From assembly GCA_934467435.1 (NCBI GenBank), contig CAKSLR010000017.1, positions 1 to 19,008 on the forward strand: a DNA stretch of 19,008 nucleotides, written 5' to 3'. The notes beneath the pieces are model-generated. The model saw only the letters and a program-made list of their open reading frames with translations, had not been told where the DNA came from and made no database searches. The stretch is from an uncultured Eubacteriales bacterium. Its GTDB lineage: Bacteria; Bacillota; Clostridia; Oscillospirales; CAG-272. Positions 6,908 through 12,898 of the stretch are shown piece by piece. Both the position numbers and the translations under genes were made by a program. How positions within the stretch are numbered: the stretch's first letter is position 1; each line of letters begins with the position of its first letter.

Positions 6908-7124
6908 ATTGCAATTTCCGGGGGGTATCGATCAACCCCGCCAAATAGTCCAGTGACACGTTGTAATACCGCGCCAGGGTGATGAAATGGTGCATCGGGA
7001 GTTCCACCATTCCACATTCATATCGTGCGTACTGCTGCCGTAAAAGCCCTAGGATTTCAGCAACTTCCGTTTGCGTCTTGTCTGCATCTTCCCGTAAATC
7101 CCGTAATCTTTGGTAAAGATACAT
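6906..7124 (-). CDS. XRE-family transcriptional repressor of the integrative element
   Basis: A 72-residue single-domain helix-turn-helix protein. It follows the HTH_3 pattern: LRDLREDADKTQTEVAEILG, then QQYARYECG, HHFITLARYYNVSLDYLAGL. ATG 7124 is preferred over the upstream in-frame GTG 7133, because the AGGGGG sits directly against GTG but about 9 bases from ATG. It is divergent from the element's main operon, with three palindromic sites in the shared control region, so it most likely represses the operon and perhaps itself, like ImmR or Cro/CI-type regulators of ICEs. Its stop codon lies inside the T run of the rightward terminator. Confidence 0.85.
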   Translation of the reverse strand: MYLYQRLRDLREDADKTQTEVAEILGLLRQQYARYECGMVELPMHHFITLARYYNVSLDYLAGLIDTPRKLQ

Positions 7125-7157
7125 AATTTTCACCCCCTGTTTTTGTGCAATTAGTAG

Positions 7158-7163
7158 ATTATA
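7158..7163 (-). promoter_or_regulatory. -10 box for the XRE repressor gene
   Basis: A perfect TATAAT is present on the minus strand about 34 bases before the repressor start codon. The -35 region is weak (TAGCAA 16 bases away is the best fit). The first operator copy (7167-7183) lies in the -35/-10 interval, which suggests autoregulation. Confidence 0.45.
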
Positions 7164-7166
7164 TCA

Positions 7167-7237
7167 TGCAATCGAATCGTTGCTATTGAAATGCAACAAA
7201 ATCGTTGCTATAATCAGTAATGCAACAGAATCGTTGC
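7167..7237. promoter_or_regulatory. three operator copies for the XRE repressor
   Basis: The 17-base sequence TGCAACARAATCGTTGC occurs at 7192-7208 and 7221-7237, with a slightly diverged copy, TGCAATCGAATCGTTGC, at 7167-7183. Each is an inverted repeat GCAAC-N6-GTTGC (first copy GCAAT). Copy two fills exactly the space between the -35 and -10 boxes of the rightward promoter, and copy three begins at the expected transcription start, so binding would block RNA polymerase. Confidence 0.75.
7186..7214 (+). promoter_or_regulatory. main rightward promoter of the integrative element
   Basis: TTGAAA (7186-7191) and TATAAT (7209-7214) are separated by exactly 17 bases. It lies 41 bases upstream of the first gene start at 7255 and is overlapped by repressor operators. 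Confidence 0.8.
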
Positions 7238-7254
7238 ATGAAAGGAGTCACCCC

Positions 7255-7410
7255 ATGAACCAACTACCGCACGCCTGGTGGGCAATCTGTACGCTGCTCT
7301 CCCTCGCCTTGTTCTTCCTGTCGCTTCCGGTCTGCCGGAGAGGAAGCCCGAAAGCCCCGAAGAACCCGCAAAAACCGAAGAAACAACCGAAAAGGAGGAT
7401 AAAACGATGA
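7255..7410 (+). CDS. small membrane protein, 51 residues
   Basis: First gene of the element's operon. ATG 7255 has AAAGGAG at 7241-7247; an open frame reaching back to 7180 crosses the operators and promoter and is not used. The product has one hydrophobic segment (WWAICTLLSLALFFLSLPV, about residues 8-26) followed by a very basic, proline-rich tail of KP and KKQPKRR type. A single-pass membrane protein with a cytoplasmic basic tail fits the positive-inside rule. The stop overlaps the next start (ATGA). I do not recognise the family. Confidence 0.6.
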   Translation: MNQLPHAWWAICTLLSLALFFLSLPVCRRGSPKAPKNPQKPKKQPKRRIKR

Positions 7411-7505
7411 GAGCCGCCATTCCCTATCTGCTGTTGCTCAGCATCCCGCCCGTGATCGTCCTGATCTGCGAGTTGCGCCGCCTTCGCCGCAAGAAAAGGG
7501 GGTGA
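7407..7505 (+). CDS. very small membrane protein, 32 residues
   Basis: ATG 7407 overlaps the previous stop as ATGA and has GGAGG at 7394-7398, 8 bases upstream. The product is a single hydrophobic helix (AIPYLLLLSIPPVIVLICEL) with a basic end (RRLRRKKRG). It has the same layout as the preceding 51-residue protein, so the two may form a pair, possibly acting in membrane association or host interference. No family is recognised; translation rests on the ribosome binding site and coupling. Confidence 0.5.
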   Translation: MRAAIPYLLLLSIPPVIVLICELRRLRRKKRG

Positions 7506-7514
7506 GGACGTGAA
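7494..7514 (+). repeat. 21-bp exact repeat carrying a translation start (copy 1)
   Basis: A run of four A, five G and then TGAGGACGTGAA is repeated without change at 7761-7781. Each copy holds the GGGGGTGAGG ribosome binding site and the GTG start of a small gene, so a gene-start unit appears to have been duplicated. Confidence 0.8.
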
Positions 7515-7761
7515 AACAGAATATTCACTTGCCTGTGATGTGGCAATTGGCGCGGCAATTCGCACCGAGCGCCGCAAGCGCGGGCTGTCCCAGTCCGATC
7601 TTGCGGCACAATTACAGTTGCGGGGGATCGATTTGGAAAACTATATCATCTGCAAGATTGAGAGTGGCTGTCGGGCATGCACATTTATGGAACTGTTTGC
7701 TATATGTTCGGTGCTTCGGCTGCCGCTCTCTGACCTGCCGTTGCCGTCTGCAATTTGTTGA
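7510..7761 (+). CDS. second XRE-family regulator
   Basis: An 83-residue HTH protein starting at GTG 7510, with the ribosome binding site in GGGGGTGAGG. The pattern IGAAIRTERRKRGLSQSDLA, then GIDLENYIICKIESGCR and LFAICSVLRLPLSDLPL, matches Clostridia XRE proteins of the IRxLRKxxGLTQxxLA kind. It has no other domain. It is the third gene of the operon under the main promoter, so it is made when the first repressor is relieved, and could act like Cro or as an activator of excision and replication genes. Confidence 0.8.
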   Translation: MKTEYSLACDVAIGAAIRTERRKRGLSQSDLAAQLQLRGIDLENYIICKIESGCRACTFMELFAICSVLRLPLSDLPLPSAIC

Positions 7762-7781
7762 AAAGGGGGTGAGGACGTGAA
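7761..7781 (+). repeat. 21-bp exact repeat carrying a translation start (copy 2)
   Basis: Identical to 7494-7514. In this copy the GTG start at 7777 opens a different, short basic protein. Confidence 0.8.
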
Positions 7782-7917
7782 GCAGATGGAAAGACTGCTG
7801 CGGTTGTCTTCCCCTTCCCCTCAGTCCATCCGGGAAAGCCGGAACCGGTACCAGAGACAGAAGGTAGCCATGAAACGCCAGAAAAGACAACCCAAAAGCA
7901 CAAAAGAAAGAAGGTGA
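7777..7917 (+). CDS. small basic protein, 46 residues
   Basis: GTG 7777 uses the duplicated ribosome binding site and the frame ends at TGA 7915-7917. The product is rich in Arg, Lys, Gln and Ser (for example RNRYQRQKVAMKRQKRQ), with no hydrophobic segment and no Cys, suggesting nucleic-acid binding or a disordered peptide. It sits in a tight gene row (15 bases after the XRE gene, 4 before the next start), which supports it as a real gene. An internal ATG at 7870 is possible but lacks a good binding site. No family is recognised. Confidence 0.45.
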   Translation: MKQMERLLRLSSPSPQSIRESRNRYQRQKVAMKRQKRQPKSTKERR

Positions 7918-7921
7918 TCTT

Positions 7922-8179
7922 ATGTACCTTGACGACCACGGCTATATGACAGTAGACCCCATTATCCCGGATACCCCGCTGGAGCACGGCTTCGCCACCG
8001 ATATGGGAAACATCCCGAACCCCGTATACCTCGACTGCCCGAACTGCGGGAAACCGCTTGCCACCGTTTCCCCGCACTCAAGCGGCGTGATTGCCGTTTT
8101 CTGCCGGAAGTGCCGGCAAGATGTGACCCTGGACTTAACGAAACTTACCACAAAGAGATTGCCGAGAATCGGCTTTTAA
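7922..8179 (+). CDS. small zinc-ribbon protein, 85 residues
   Basis: Start ATG 7922 with AAGGTG just upstream. Two CxxC pairs, CPNC (39-42) and CRKC (61-64), form a compact zinc ribbon around GKPLATVSPHSSGVIAVF. This resembles small zinc-ribbon proteins common on Clostridia mobile elements, where a related role is often guessed as DNA or RNA binding. The N-terminal 35 residues are acidic and without motif. It is followed directly by a second zinc-ribbon gene (gap 10 bases). The exact role is unknown. Confidence 0.7.
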   Translation: MYLDDHGYMTVDPIIPDTPLEHGFATDMGNIPNPVYLDCPNCGKPLATVSPHSSGVIAVFCRKCRQDVTLDLTKLTTKRLPRIGF

Positions 8180-8189
8180 GGAGGAAATT

Positions 8190-8513
8190 ATGGTGTATTT
8201 GTGCGAGCGGTGCGGCAGCATCGCGCCGAGCGGAAGAGTGGAACTCATCCGCATAGAAGAACCCGTGCCGGGTGTTTTGGAAGAGGAAAAGACCAAGAAG
8301 CCGGTGGAACTTTGCGAAGCCTGCGCCAACTTCTATCAAAAGAACCTCATCCGGGCGGAGTTGCTGGTATGTGACCTCATGTTCCCGAACCTGGCACCGC
8401 AGAAGACCGGGGAAACCAAAGAAACCGAGAAGAGGGAGGAAGACGGAAAATGTGCAGCGAAGAATGTAGCGGAACTGGCACGCAAAGCTCTATCTTCGAG
8501 AACTTCGTGGTAA
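8190..8513 (+). CDS. zinc-finger-like protein, 107 residues
   Basis: ATG 8190 has a perfect GGAGG directly after the previous stop. CERC (5-8) and CEAC (42-45) form a four-cysteine zinc site with a 33-residue spacer. The C-terminal third is charged (ETKETEKREED) and overlaps the start of the next gene by 64 bases, ending KALSSRTSW. The overlap suggests translational coupling to the sigma-like gene, so this protein and the next are probably made in fixed ratio. The charged tail may be unimportant for folding. No named family is recognised. Confidence 0.65.
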   Translation: MVYLCERCGSIAPSGRVELIRIEEPVPGVLEEEKTKKPVELCEACANFYQKNLIRAELLVCDLMFPNLAPQKTGETKETEKREEDGKCAAKNVAELARKALSSRTSW

Positions 8514-9565
8514 CACGGGAAGAAGCAGACCGGATTCAGGCGGGCGATAACAACGCCCGCCGGGAATTTTACCTGCGCAACTATGACGAACTGTACCGCT
8601 ATTGCCGGAAGTTTGCCCGGATTACAAACCGGGAGTTAGGCTATCGGCGGTACAACGAGGATGATCTGATCGCCCAACTGTATCTCGATCTGGATAAACT
8701 CAACTGGAAAAGCCAGGCTTGTTTCTATATCTCCCTCAGGTGTGAATCCTTCTACTGGGAACCCTTCGGCGGATTGACCCAGCGAAAGGAGCAGGGGCTG
8801 AATCACAGTATTCTTCCCTGGGAGCGGGAAGGCTCCCTGTGTGAGTACGATTTCCTTCCCCTGGACCGAGCGATCAACGAGGACGAGGAAGACTCCGGCG
8901 AGTTTTACCATTTCTTCAGCACCTACGAGACACCCGAGAAAATCCTCATCGACAAAACCACAAGGCACTACACCGGGGAAGAGATCACCGAACTTCTCTC
9001 AGATTTCCTTACACCGAGAACCCGGAAGGTCTTACCGCTTTACCTGGAAGGCTTCCGGAATATTGACATTGAGCGGGAATTGCACATCAAAAACGCAACC
9101 GGCTACATCAAGCAACTGCAGGGGCAGTTGCTCTCCCATTTCCCGGAGGTCAGAGCGCGGCTGCGCGCTGCACACATCCCGATTCCCCGCTACCTTCTCC
9201 GCCTCGCGCCGGAACTGCAGGAGAAGGCAGCCGAGGAGAAGGAGAAGATAAACGCACAGCGTAGAGCGCAGGGAGACGCCGACCGTCGCGCAAGAGGCGT
9301 TCCCCCCGCTTTCCGGTACGCAAACGAGGAAGAGCGCCGGCGCGCCCTTGCCGAGAAATCCCGGCAGCAGTACGCCGCTAAAAGGCAGAGCGAGGAAGGC
9401 AAACAGAAGTTAAAAGAATACCGTGCCCGCGCCAATGCAAAAATGCGCGAGAAACTGCTAAGCGACCCGGAACTCCATGAAGCATTCAAAGAGAAACGGC
9501 GGCAGGCTTACCGGGCAGCCTGCGAGAGAAAGAAAGCCGCAGCGGCAGCGGCGTCGACTCCGTGA
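8450..9565 (+). CDS. sigma-70-like protein with long basic C-terminal tail
   Basis: A 371-residue protein starting at ATG 8450, with GGAGGAAG upstream inside the preceding gene. Residues 32-102 look like sigma region 2: NNARREFYLRNYDELYRYCRKFA, then the YNEDDLIAQLYLDLDKL helix. Residues 187-230 look like the region 4 helix-turn-helix: LTPRTRKVLPLYLEGFRNID then IKNATGYIKQL. The middle (103-170) is acidic. From about 250 the protein has a highly charged, Arg/Lys/Glu/Ala-rich helical tail with recurring RxxYxxxR-like units, unusual for a sigma factor. It may redirect RNA polymerase to element promoters, or be a region-4-type DNA-binding protein without sigma activity. It precedes the putative replication origin and rep gene; its stop codon touches the origin's inverted repeat. 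Confidence 0.7.
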   Translation: MCSEECSGTGTQSSIFENFVVTREEADRIQAGDNNARREFYLRNYDELYRYCRKFARITNRELGYRRYNEDDLIAQLYLDLDKLNWKSQACFYISLRCESFYWEPFGGLTQRKEQGLNHSILPWEREGSLCEYDFLPLDRAINEDEEDSGEFYHFFSTYETPEKILIDKTTRHYTGEEITELLSDFLTPRTRKVLPLYLEGFRNIDIERELHIKNATGYIKQLQGQLLSHFPEVRARLRAAHIPIPRYLLRLAPELQEKAAEEKEKINAQRRAQGDADRRARGVPPAFRYANEEERRRALAEKSRQQYAAKRQSEEGKQKLKEYRARANAKMREKLLSDPELHEAFKEKRRQAYRAACERKKAAAAAASTP

Positions 9566-9669
9566 CATTCTCACCCGGTCCTCGCGCGTGCGTGCGCAAG
9601 CGCGCACGCGATAATATATATATACGCGCCCGCGCGATAGATATTACTTGATATACGGGTGAGAATGTC
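9564..9669. other. putative double-strand origin: nested inverted repeats before the rep gene
   Basis: GACATTCTCACCCG (9564-9577) and its perfect reverse complement (9656-9669) enclose TCGCGCG/CGCGCGA (9582-9588/9631-9637) and an inner CGCGTGCG/CGCACGCG hairpin (about 9584-9609), next to an AT-rich ATAATATATATATA tract. Such a strong cruciform plus easily melted DNA, 42 bases before an HUH Rep gene, is what a rolling-circle double-strand origin looks like. The nick site cannot be assigned by eye. Confidence 0.55.
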
Positions 9670-9710
9670 GGCACACAAATTTTGGAAAACCGTTAAAAAA
9701 GGAGACCGCC

Positions 9711-10556
9711 ATGGAAAGACCAACTACCCTTGCCGCGCCGGAATGTGAGGTGAAGCATTTTTGCCGCGCGAAGTACTACACCACCGCCGAGGGGGAATTG
9801 AAACTCGCCCAGGTGCAGCGCTGCGGACGAGCCGCTTTCCGCCTCCCCGGCTTTGAAGAAATCCGCCCGGACGAGTTGAACGCCGTTTTTGACGCCGCCG
9901 CCGAGGACGCGCCGGACGAAGAAGGCGACCCCGAAACCCCCGACAGCGGGAACCGCGCCCGGAATCTTCGCGCCGCGAAGATCAACGCTTTCGACAAAAT
10001 CCTTTGTAACGCCGACCTTGACACCTTCGCCACCTTCACCCTGTCACCGGAAGCGGTGGCAGACCGGGCAGACTGGGGAACCGTGTATCAAGCGCTGCGG
10101 AACTGGCTCTCTGATCGCGTCAAACGCCGTGATCTGAAGTACGTTATCTGCCCGGAGCGCCACAAGTCCGGCGACATCCATTTTCACGCCATCATGAACA
10201 GCGCCGCCCTGCGGCTCTCCCCCGCCCTTTCCCCTTATACCGGGCTGCCGCTGACAAACAACGGCGACCCGCTTTACAATATTACCGACTGGAAGTACGG
10301 CTTCACCTCTGCCGAGCGCATCCAGAGCGCGACCGTTGACCGGGAGAAGGTCGCAAAGTACATCTTCAAATACATGGGCAAGCAGGGCGGGGATGGCATG
10401 ATCGGCGGGCGCTATGCCCTGATCGGCGGCAAACTGAAAAGCCCGGTCTACCGTTACGCAAACGACCCCACCGCCTTTCTTGCGGGGCAGAACCCCACCT
10501 ATCAGCGCGCCTATGATAACGAACTCTTCACCTATGAGGAGTGGAACTTCATATGA
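9711..10556 (+). CDS. HUH-type rolling-circle replication initiator (Rep)
   Basis: A 281-residue protein starting at ATG 9711 with AAAGGAG upstream. It carries the three HUH endonuclease motifs in order: motif 1 TFATFTLSP (105-113), motif 2 HFHAIM with His157 and His159 binding the metal, and motif 3 KVAKYIFKYMGK with Tyr217 the likely nicking residue and Tyr221 nearby. HUH Reps cut one DNA strand at an origin and stay linked to the 5' end, driving rolling-circle replication. The first 90 residues are acidic and include a cysteine pair (Cys12/Cys18). The putative origin lies just upstream and the integrase overlaps the 3' end, so Rep and Int are translationally coupled. It could also act as a relaxase for mobilisation. 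No helicase domain is fused. Confidence 0.85.
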   Translation: MERPTTLAAPECEVKHFCRAKYYTTAEGELKLAQVQRCGRAAFRLPGFEEIRPDELNAVFDAAAEDAPDEEGDPETPDSGNRARNLRAAKINAFDKILCNADLDTFATFTLSPEAVADRADWGTVYQALRNWLSDRVKRRDLKYVICPERHKSGDIHFHAIMNSAALRLSPALSPYTGLPLTNNGDPLYNITDWKYGFTSAERIQSATVDREKVAKYIFKYMGKQGGDGMIGGRYALIGGKLKSPVYRYANDPTAFLAGQNPTYQRAYDNELFTYEEWNFI

Positions 10557-11494
10557 CCGTATCGCAATATCTGCGGGAATGGCTGCGCGCGAAGCAGCCG
10601 GAATTGCAGCGCTCCACGTTCGAAGCCTATACCGTCTACCTCGAGAAACAGATCATCCCGTACTTCGACCTCCTCGGCAAGCCCCTTGAGGAACTGCACC
10701 CCCTGGACATCCGTGCCTATGTGACCGCCAAGCGCACCGGGGGACGGCTGGACGGAAAACCGGGCGGACTTTCCCCGGTTTCGGTACGAAAGCACCTGAA
10801 CGTCTTAAAACAGGCTTTTCGGGAAGCCGTCCTGTACGGTGTGCTGCCCGCCTCTCCCGCCGACCCTGTCCGGTTGCCGAAGAGCGGGGCGAACCTTCCC
10901 CCGCGGTTTATTTCCCTTGAAGAAGCACGGGACGTGCTGGCAGCGCTCGAAGGGCACCCGCTTTACCCGCTTGTGCTGGTCACGCTGTACTACGGACTCC
11001 GCCGCTCGGAGGCAATCGGGCTGCGCTGGTCGGCAGTGAATTTTACCCGCGGCACGCTCACAATCTCGCATACCGTGGTGAAGAACCTTACCATAGAAGC
11101 CAAAGACGGCACCAAAACCGCCTCCGGCTTCCGTGTGTTCCCCCTGCTCCCGGAAATTGCCGGGGCGCTCGGCGCCCTGTATGCCCCCGGCGTGCCGCCA
11201 AACGGCTATATCTTCGCCCGGTCGGATGGTTCGCCCCTTCGCCCGGACAGTGTGACCCGCGGCTTTCAGCGCGCCCTGCGGCGTGCCGGACTGCCCGGCA
11301 TGCGGTTTCACGACCTGCGGCACGCCACCGCTACAATCTTATTTGACCGGGGGTGGAGTGTGCCGGATGTGCAGCACTGGCTCGGACACGCTGACATAGA
11401 AACCACCATGAATATTTATGTCTCCTACGCAAGAACCCGCCCTTTAGAACTGGGAGGCGCCCTTGCCGGACTGTTTGTGAAGAAAGAAACGTGA
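10553..11494 (+). CDS. int: tyrosine recombinase (integrase) of the element
   Basis: The protein has 313 residues from ATG 10553, which overlaps the rep stop as ATGA; GAGGAG lies at 10536-10541. An earlier in-frame GTG (10541) has no space for a ribosome binding site. The N-terminal 100 residues are a SAM-like core-binding domain (VSQYLREWLRAKQPELQRST), and the catalytic domain shows Arg150 in YGLRRSEAIGLRW, His253-x-x-Arg256 in HDLRHATAT, His279 in WLGHADIE and the nucleophile Tyr289 in TTMNIYVSY. It integrates and excises the element at the tRNA-Pro 3' half and lies 70 bases from the right att repeat, as usual. No separate excisionase is recognised; one of the small proteins may do this. 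Confidence 0.95.
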   Translation: MTVSQYLREWLRAKQPELQRSTFEAYTVYLEKQIIPYFDLLGKPLEELHPLDIRAYVTAKRTGGRLDGKPGGLSPVSVRKHLNVLKQAFREAVLYGVLPASPADPVRLPKSGANLPPRFISLEEARDVLAALEGHPLYPLVLVTLYYGLRRSEAIGLRWSAVNFTRGTLTISHTVVKNLTIEAKDGTKTASGFRVFPLLPEIAGALGALYAPGVPPNGYIFARSDGSPLRPDSVTRGFQRALRRAGLPGMRFHDLRHATATILFDRGWSVPDVQHWLGHADIETTMNIYVSYARTRPLELGGALAGLFVKKET

Positions 11495-11521
11495 CCGTTT
11501 TTGCCGGAAGGAAGAGAAAAC

Positions 11522-11561
11522 AAAAAAGCCCCGATTCTCCAGTGAGAACCGGGGCTTTTTT
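11522..11561. terminator. bidirectional terminator at the right end of the element
   Basis: AAAAAAGCCCCG (11522-11533) pairs perfectly with CGGGGCTTTTTT (11550-11561). It ends the integrase operon and, on the other strand, now ends the tRNA-Pro transcript in place of the displaced chromosomal terminator at 6281-6319. Confidence 0.9.
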
Positions 11562-11562
11562 G

Positions 11563-11609
11563 TTGGTCTGAGTGACAAGACTTGAACTTGCGGCCTCTAC
11601 CACCCCAAG
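11563..11609. repeat. right attachment repeat inside tRNA-Pro (47 bp)
   Basis: Identical over 47 bases to 6322-6368; it spans the tRNA from anticodon loop to the CCA end plus one flanking base. Beyond it the two sites differ at once (G against C). Confidence 0.93.
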
Positions 11610-11640
11610 GTAGCGCGCTACCAACTGCGCCACACCCAGA
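11564..11640 (-). tRNA. tRNA-Pro(GGG)
   Basis: A complete 77-base cloverleaf on the minus strand. The acceptor arms TCTGGGT/ACTCAGA, D stem GCGC/GCGC, anticodon stem CTACC/GGTAG with loop TTGGGGT (anticodon GGG, G37 as in proline tRNAs) and T arm GCAAG-TTCAAGT-CTTGT all pair, and CCA is encoded. It is the integration target, and its 3' half now comes from the element's att copy. Confidence 0.95.
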
Positions 11641-11671
11641 TGCGAAAGGAATCTCCCCTAAACGCCTAGAT

Positions 11672-11700
11672 ATTATAGCATGGGATTTCGGGAAAGTCAA
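11672..11700 (-). promoter_or_regulatory. promoter of tRNA-Pro
   Basis: On the minus strand TTGACT (11695-11700) and TATAAT (11672-11677) have exactly 17 bases between them, about 31 bases before the tRNA 5' end. Confidence 0.85.
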
Positions 11701-11775
11701 GAGGTTTTCAAGACTTTTTTTCATTTTTATTCCCTTTTCCCAGCGGAGAAACCCATGCTTTCCCCGGCAAAATGC

Positions 11776-11804
11776 TTGACAAGCGGGGGGAAAAGGCGTA
11801 TAAT
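11776..11804 (+). promoter_or_regulatory. promoter of the pheS-pheT operon
   Basis: Consensus TTGACA (11776-11781), 17 bases, then TATAAT (11799-11804). Transcription would start near 11811, giving a leader of only about 47 bases before pheS, with no room for a T-box riboswitch or a leader peptide with attenuator. Confidence 0.9.
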
Positions 11805-11857
11805 GGACAAGATCATGATTCTTGTTTTGGATAAAGACCGAAAGGATGCTGCCGAAT

Positions 11858-12886
11858 ATGAAAAACGAAATTGCACGTTTGCGGGCGCGGTTTGCCGAGG
11901 AAAGAAACCACGCCGACACGCCGGACGCGCTGGAAGCGCTGCGCGTTGCCTTTCTCGGCAAAAAAGGTGAAGTCACCAACCTTCTGAAGGGGCTACGCGA
12001 TGTTGCGCCCGAAGAGAAAAAGGACGTCGGGCAACTGATTAATGCTTTTAAGACCGAGGTGGAGACTGCCATTGCCAAAAAGACGGACGAATTGCGCACC
12101 GCCGCACTTGCCGCCGCCGTGAAAAACGCAAAGCACTACAACCCCACTCTGCCGGGCAAGGAGGAACACGGCTCCTACCACCCCATCACACTGGTACAGC
12201 GGGAACTGGAGGAAATTTTTGCTTCCATGGGGTTTGCCATTGAAGACTATTCCGAGATCGTCAATGACTATCAGTGTTTTGAATCGCTGAATATTCCGAA
12301 ATACCACCCGGCACGGGACATGCAGGACACCTTCTACCTGGAAAACGGTCAACTTCTCAAAACGCAGACCTCTGCTGCACAAAACTACATGATGCGCAAG
12401 TACGGTGTGCCGCTGCGCGCCATTTTCCCCGGCCGTTGCTTCCGAAATGAAGCGACCGATGCCTGCCACGAAAACACCTTCTTTCAGATGGAAGGGCTGA
12501 TGATCGATAAGGACATCTCGATCTCCAACCTGATTTATTTTATGAAAACCATGCTCAGCGAGGTGTTCGGCAGACCGATCAACGTTCGCCTGCGCCCGGG
12601 TTACTTCCCTTTTACCGAACCGGGATTTGAGTTGGATATCAACTGCCTGATCTGCGGCGGCAAGGGTTGTCCCTCCTGCAAGAACTCCGGCTGGCTTGAA
12701 CTTTGCCCCTGCGGCATGGTGCACCCGAATGTTTTGCGCGAAGGGGGCGTGGACCCCGAAGAATACACCGGCTTTGCCTTTGGTCTCGGGCTGACCCGCC
12801 TTGCCATGATGAAGTACGGCGTGAAGGACATCCGTGATTTCAACAGCGGCAACCTGCGTGCCCTTTCCCAGTTTGAGAGCGAATAA
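11858..12886 (+). CDS. pheS: phenylalanine--tRNA ligase alpha subunit
   Basis: PheS is the catalytic subunit of the (alpha-beta)2 enzyme that charges tRNA-Phe. From ATG 11858 it has 342 residues, normal for the family. GGA in AAAGGATG lies about 11 bases upstream; in-frame TTG 11822 and ATG 11846 are less well placed. The N-terminal coiled-coil arm covers about 1-90. Class II motif 2 is FPGRCFRNEATDACHENTFFQ (from 190; only its shape is given) and motif 3 is GFAFGLGLTRLAMM (305-318). Six cysteines at 263, 266, 271, 274, 283 and 285 form a zinc-like insert before GMVHPNVL. The usual THTS active-site sequence reads KTQTSAAQ (168-175), with Gln for His. pheT follows after 12 bases. Confidence 0.96.
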   Translation: MKNEIARLRARFAEERNHADTPDALEALRVAFLGKKGEVTNLLKGLRDVAPEEKKDVGQLINAFKTEVETAIAKKTDELRTAALAAAVKNAKHYNPTLPGKEEHGSYHPITLVQRELEEIFASMGFAIEDYSEIVNDYQCFESLNIPKYHPARDMQDTFYLENGQLLKTQTSAAQNYMMRKYGVPLRAIFPGRCFRNEATDACHENTFFQMEGLMIDKDISISNLIYFMKTMLSEVFGRPINVRLRPGYFPFTEPGFELDINCLICGGKGCPSCKNSGWLELCPCGMVHPNVLREGGVDPEEYTGFAFGLGLTRLAMMKYGVKDIRDFNSGNLRALSQFESE

Positions 12887-12898
12887 GGAGGAGAGACT

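Larger units (their letters stand above)
6322..11609. mobile_element. integrative element (about 5.2 kb) in tRNA-Pro, with HUH Rep and tyrosine integrase
   Basis: Identical 47-bp direct repeats (6322-6368 and 11563-11609) bound a GC-rich block. The right repeat is part of the intact tRNA-Pro gene and the left one is an orphan 3' half, the classic result of tyrosine-recombinase integration in a tRNA gene. Repeat-to-repeat distance is 5241 bp, the expected size of the excised circle. Contents in order are a hairpin-rich non-coding end, an XRE repressor (-), a rightward operon of small proteins, a sigma-like protein, a putative origin, a rolling-circle Rep and the integrase beside the right att. 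No conjugation coupling protein, type IV secretion gene, relaxase other than Rep, capsid or Zot-like gene is visible, so movement between cells probably needs a helper. Confidence 0.9.

Noticed and set aside
7255..11494. Integrated filamentous phage (inovirus)
   Set aside because: HUH Rep, small membrane proteins and an integrase fit, but no Zot/pI-like morphogenesis ATPase or coat protein series is present.
11694..11722. Weak hairpin followed by a T run (AAGTC/GACTT)
   Set aside because: Short stem with a large loop, no gene to terminate, and it overlaps the -35 box of the tRNA promoter.
11641..11810. T-box or other riboswitch before pheS
   Set aside because: The only strong promoter lies at 11776-11804, leaving too little leader; the upstream part is the tRNA-Pro promoter on the other strand.
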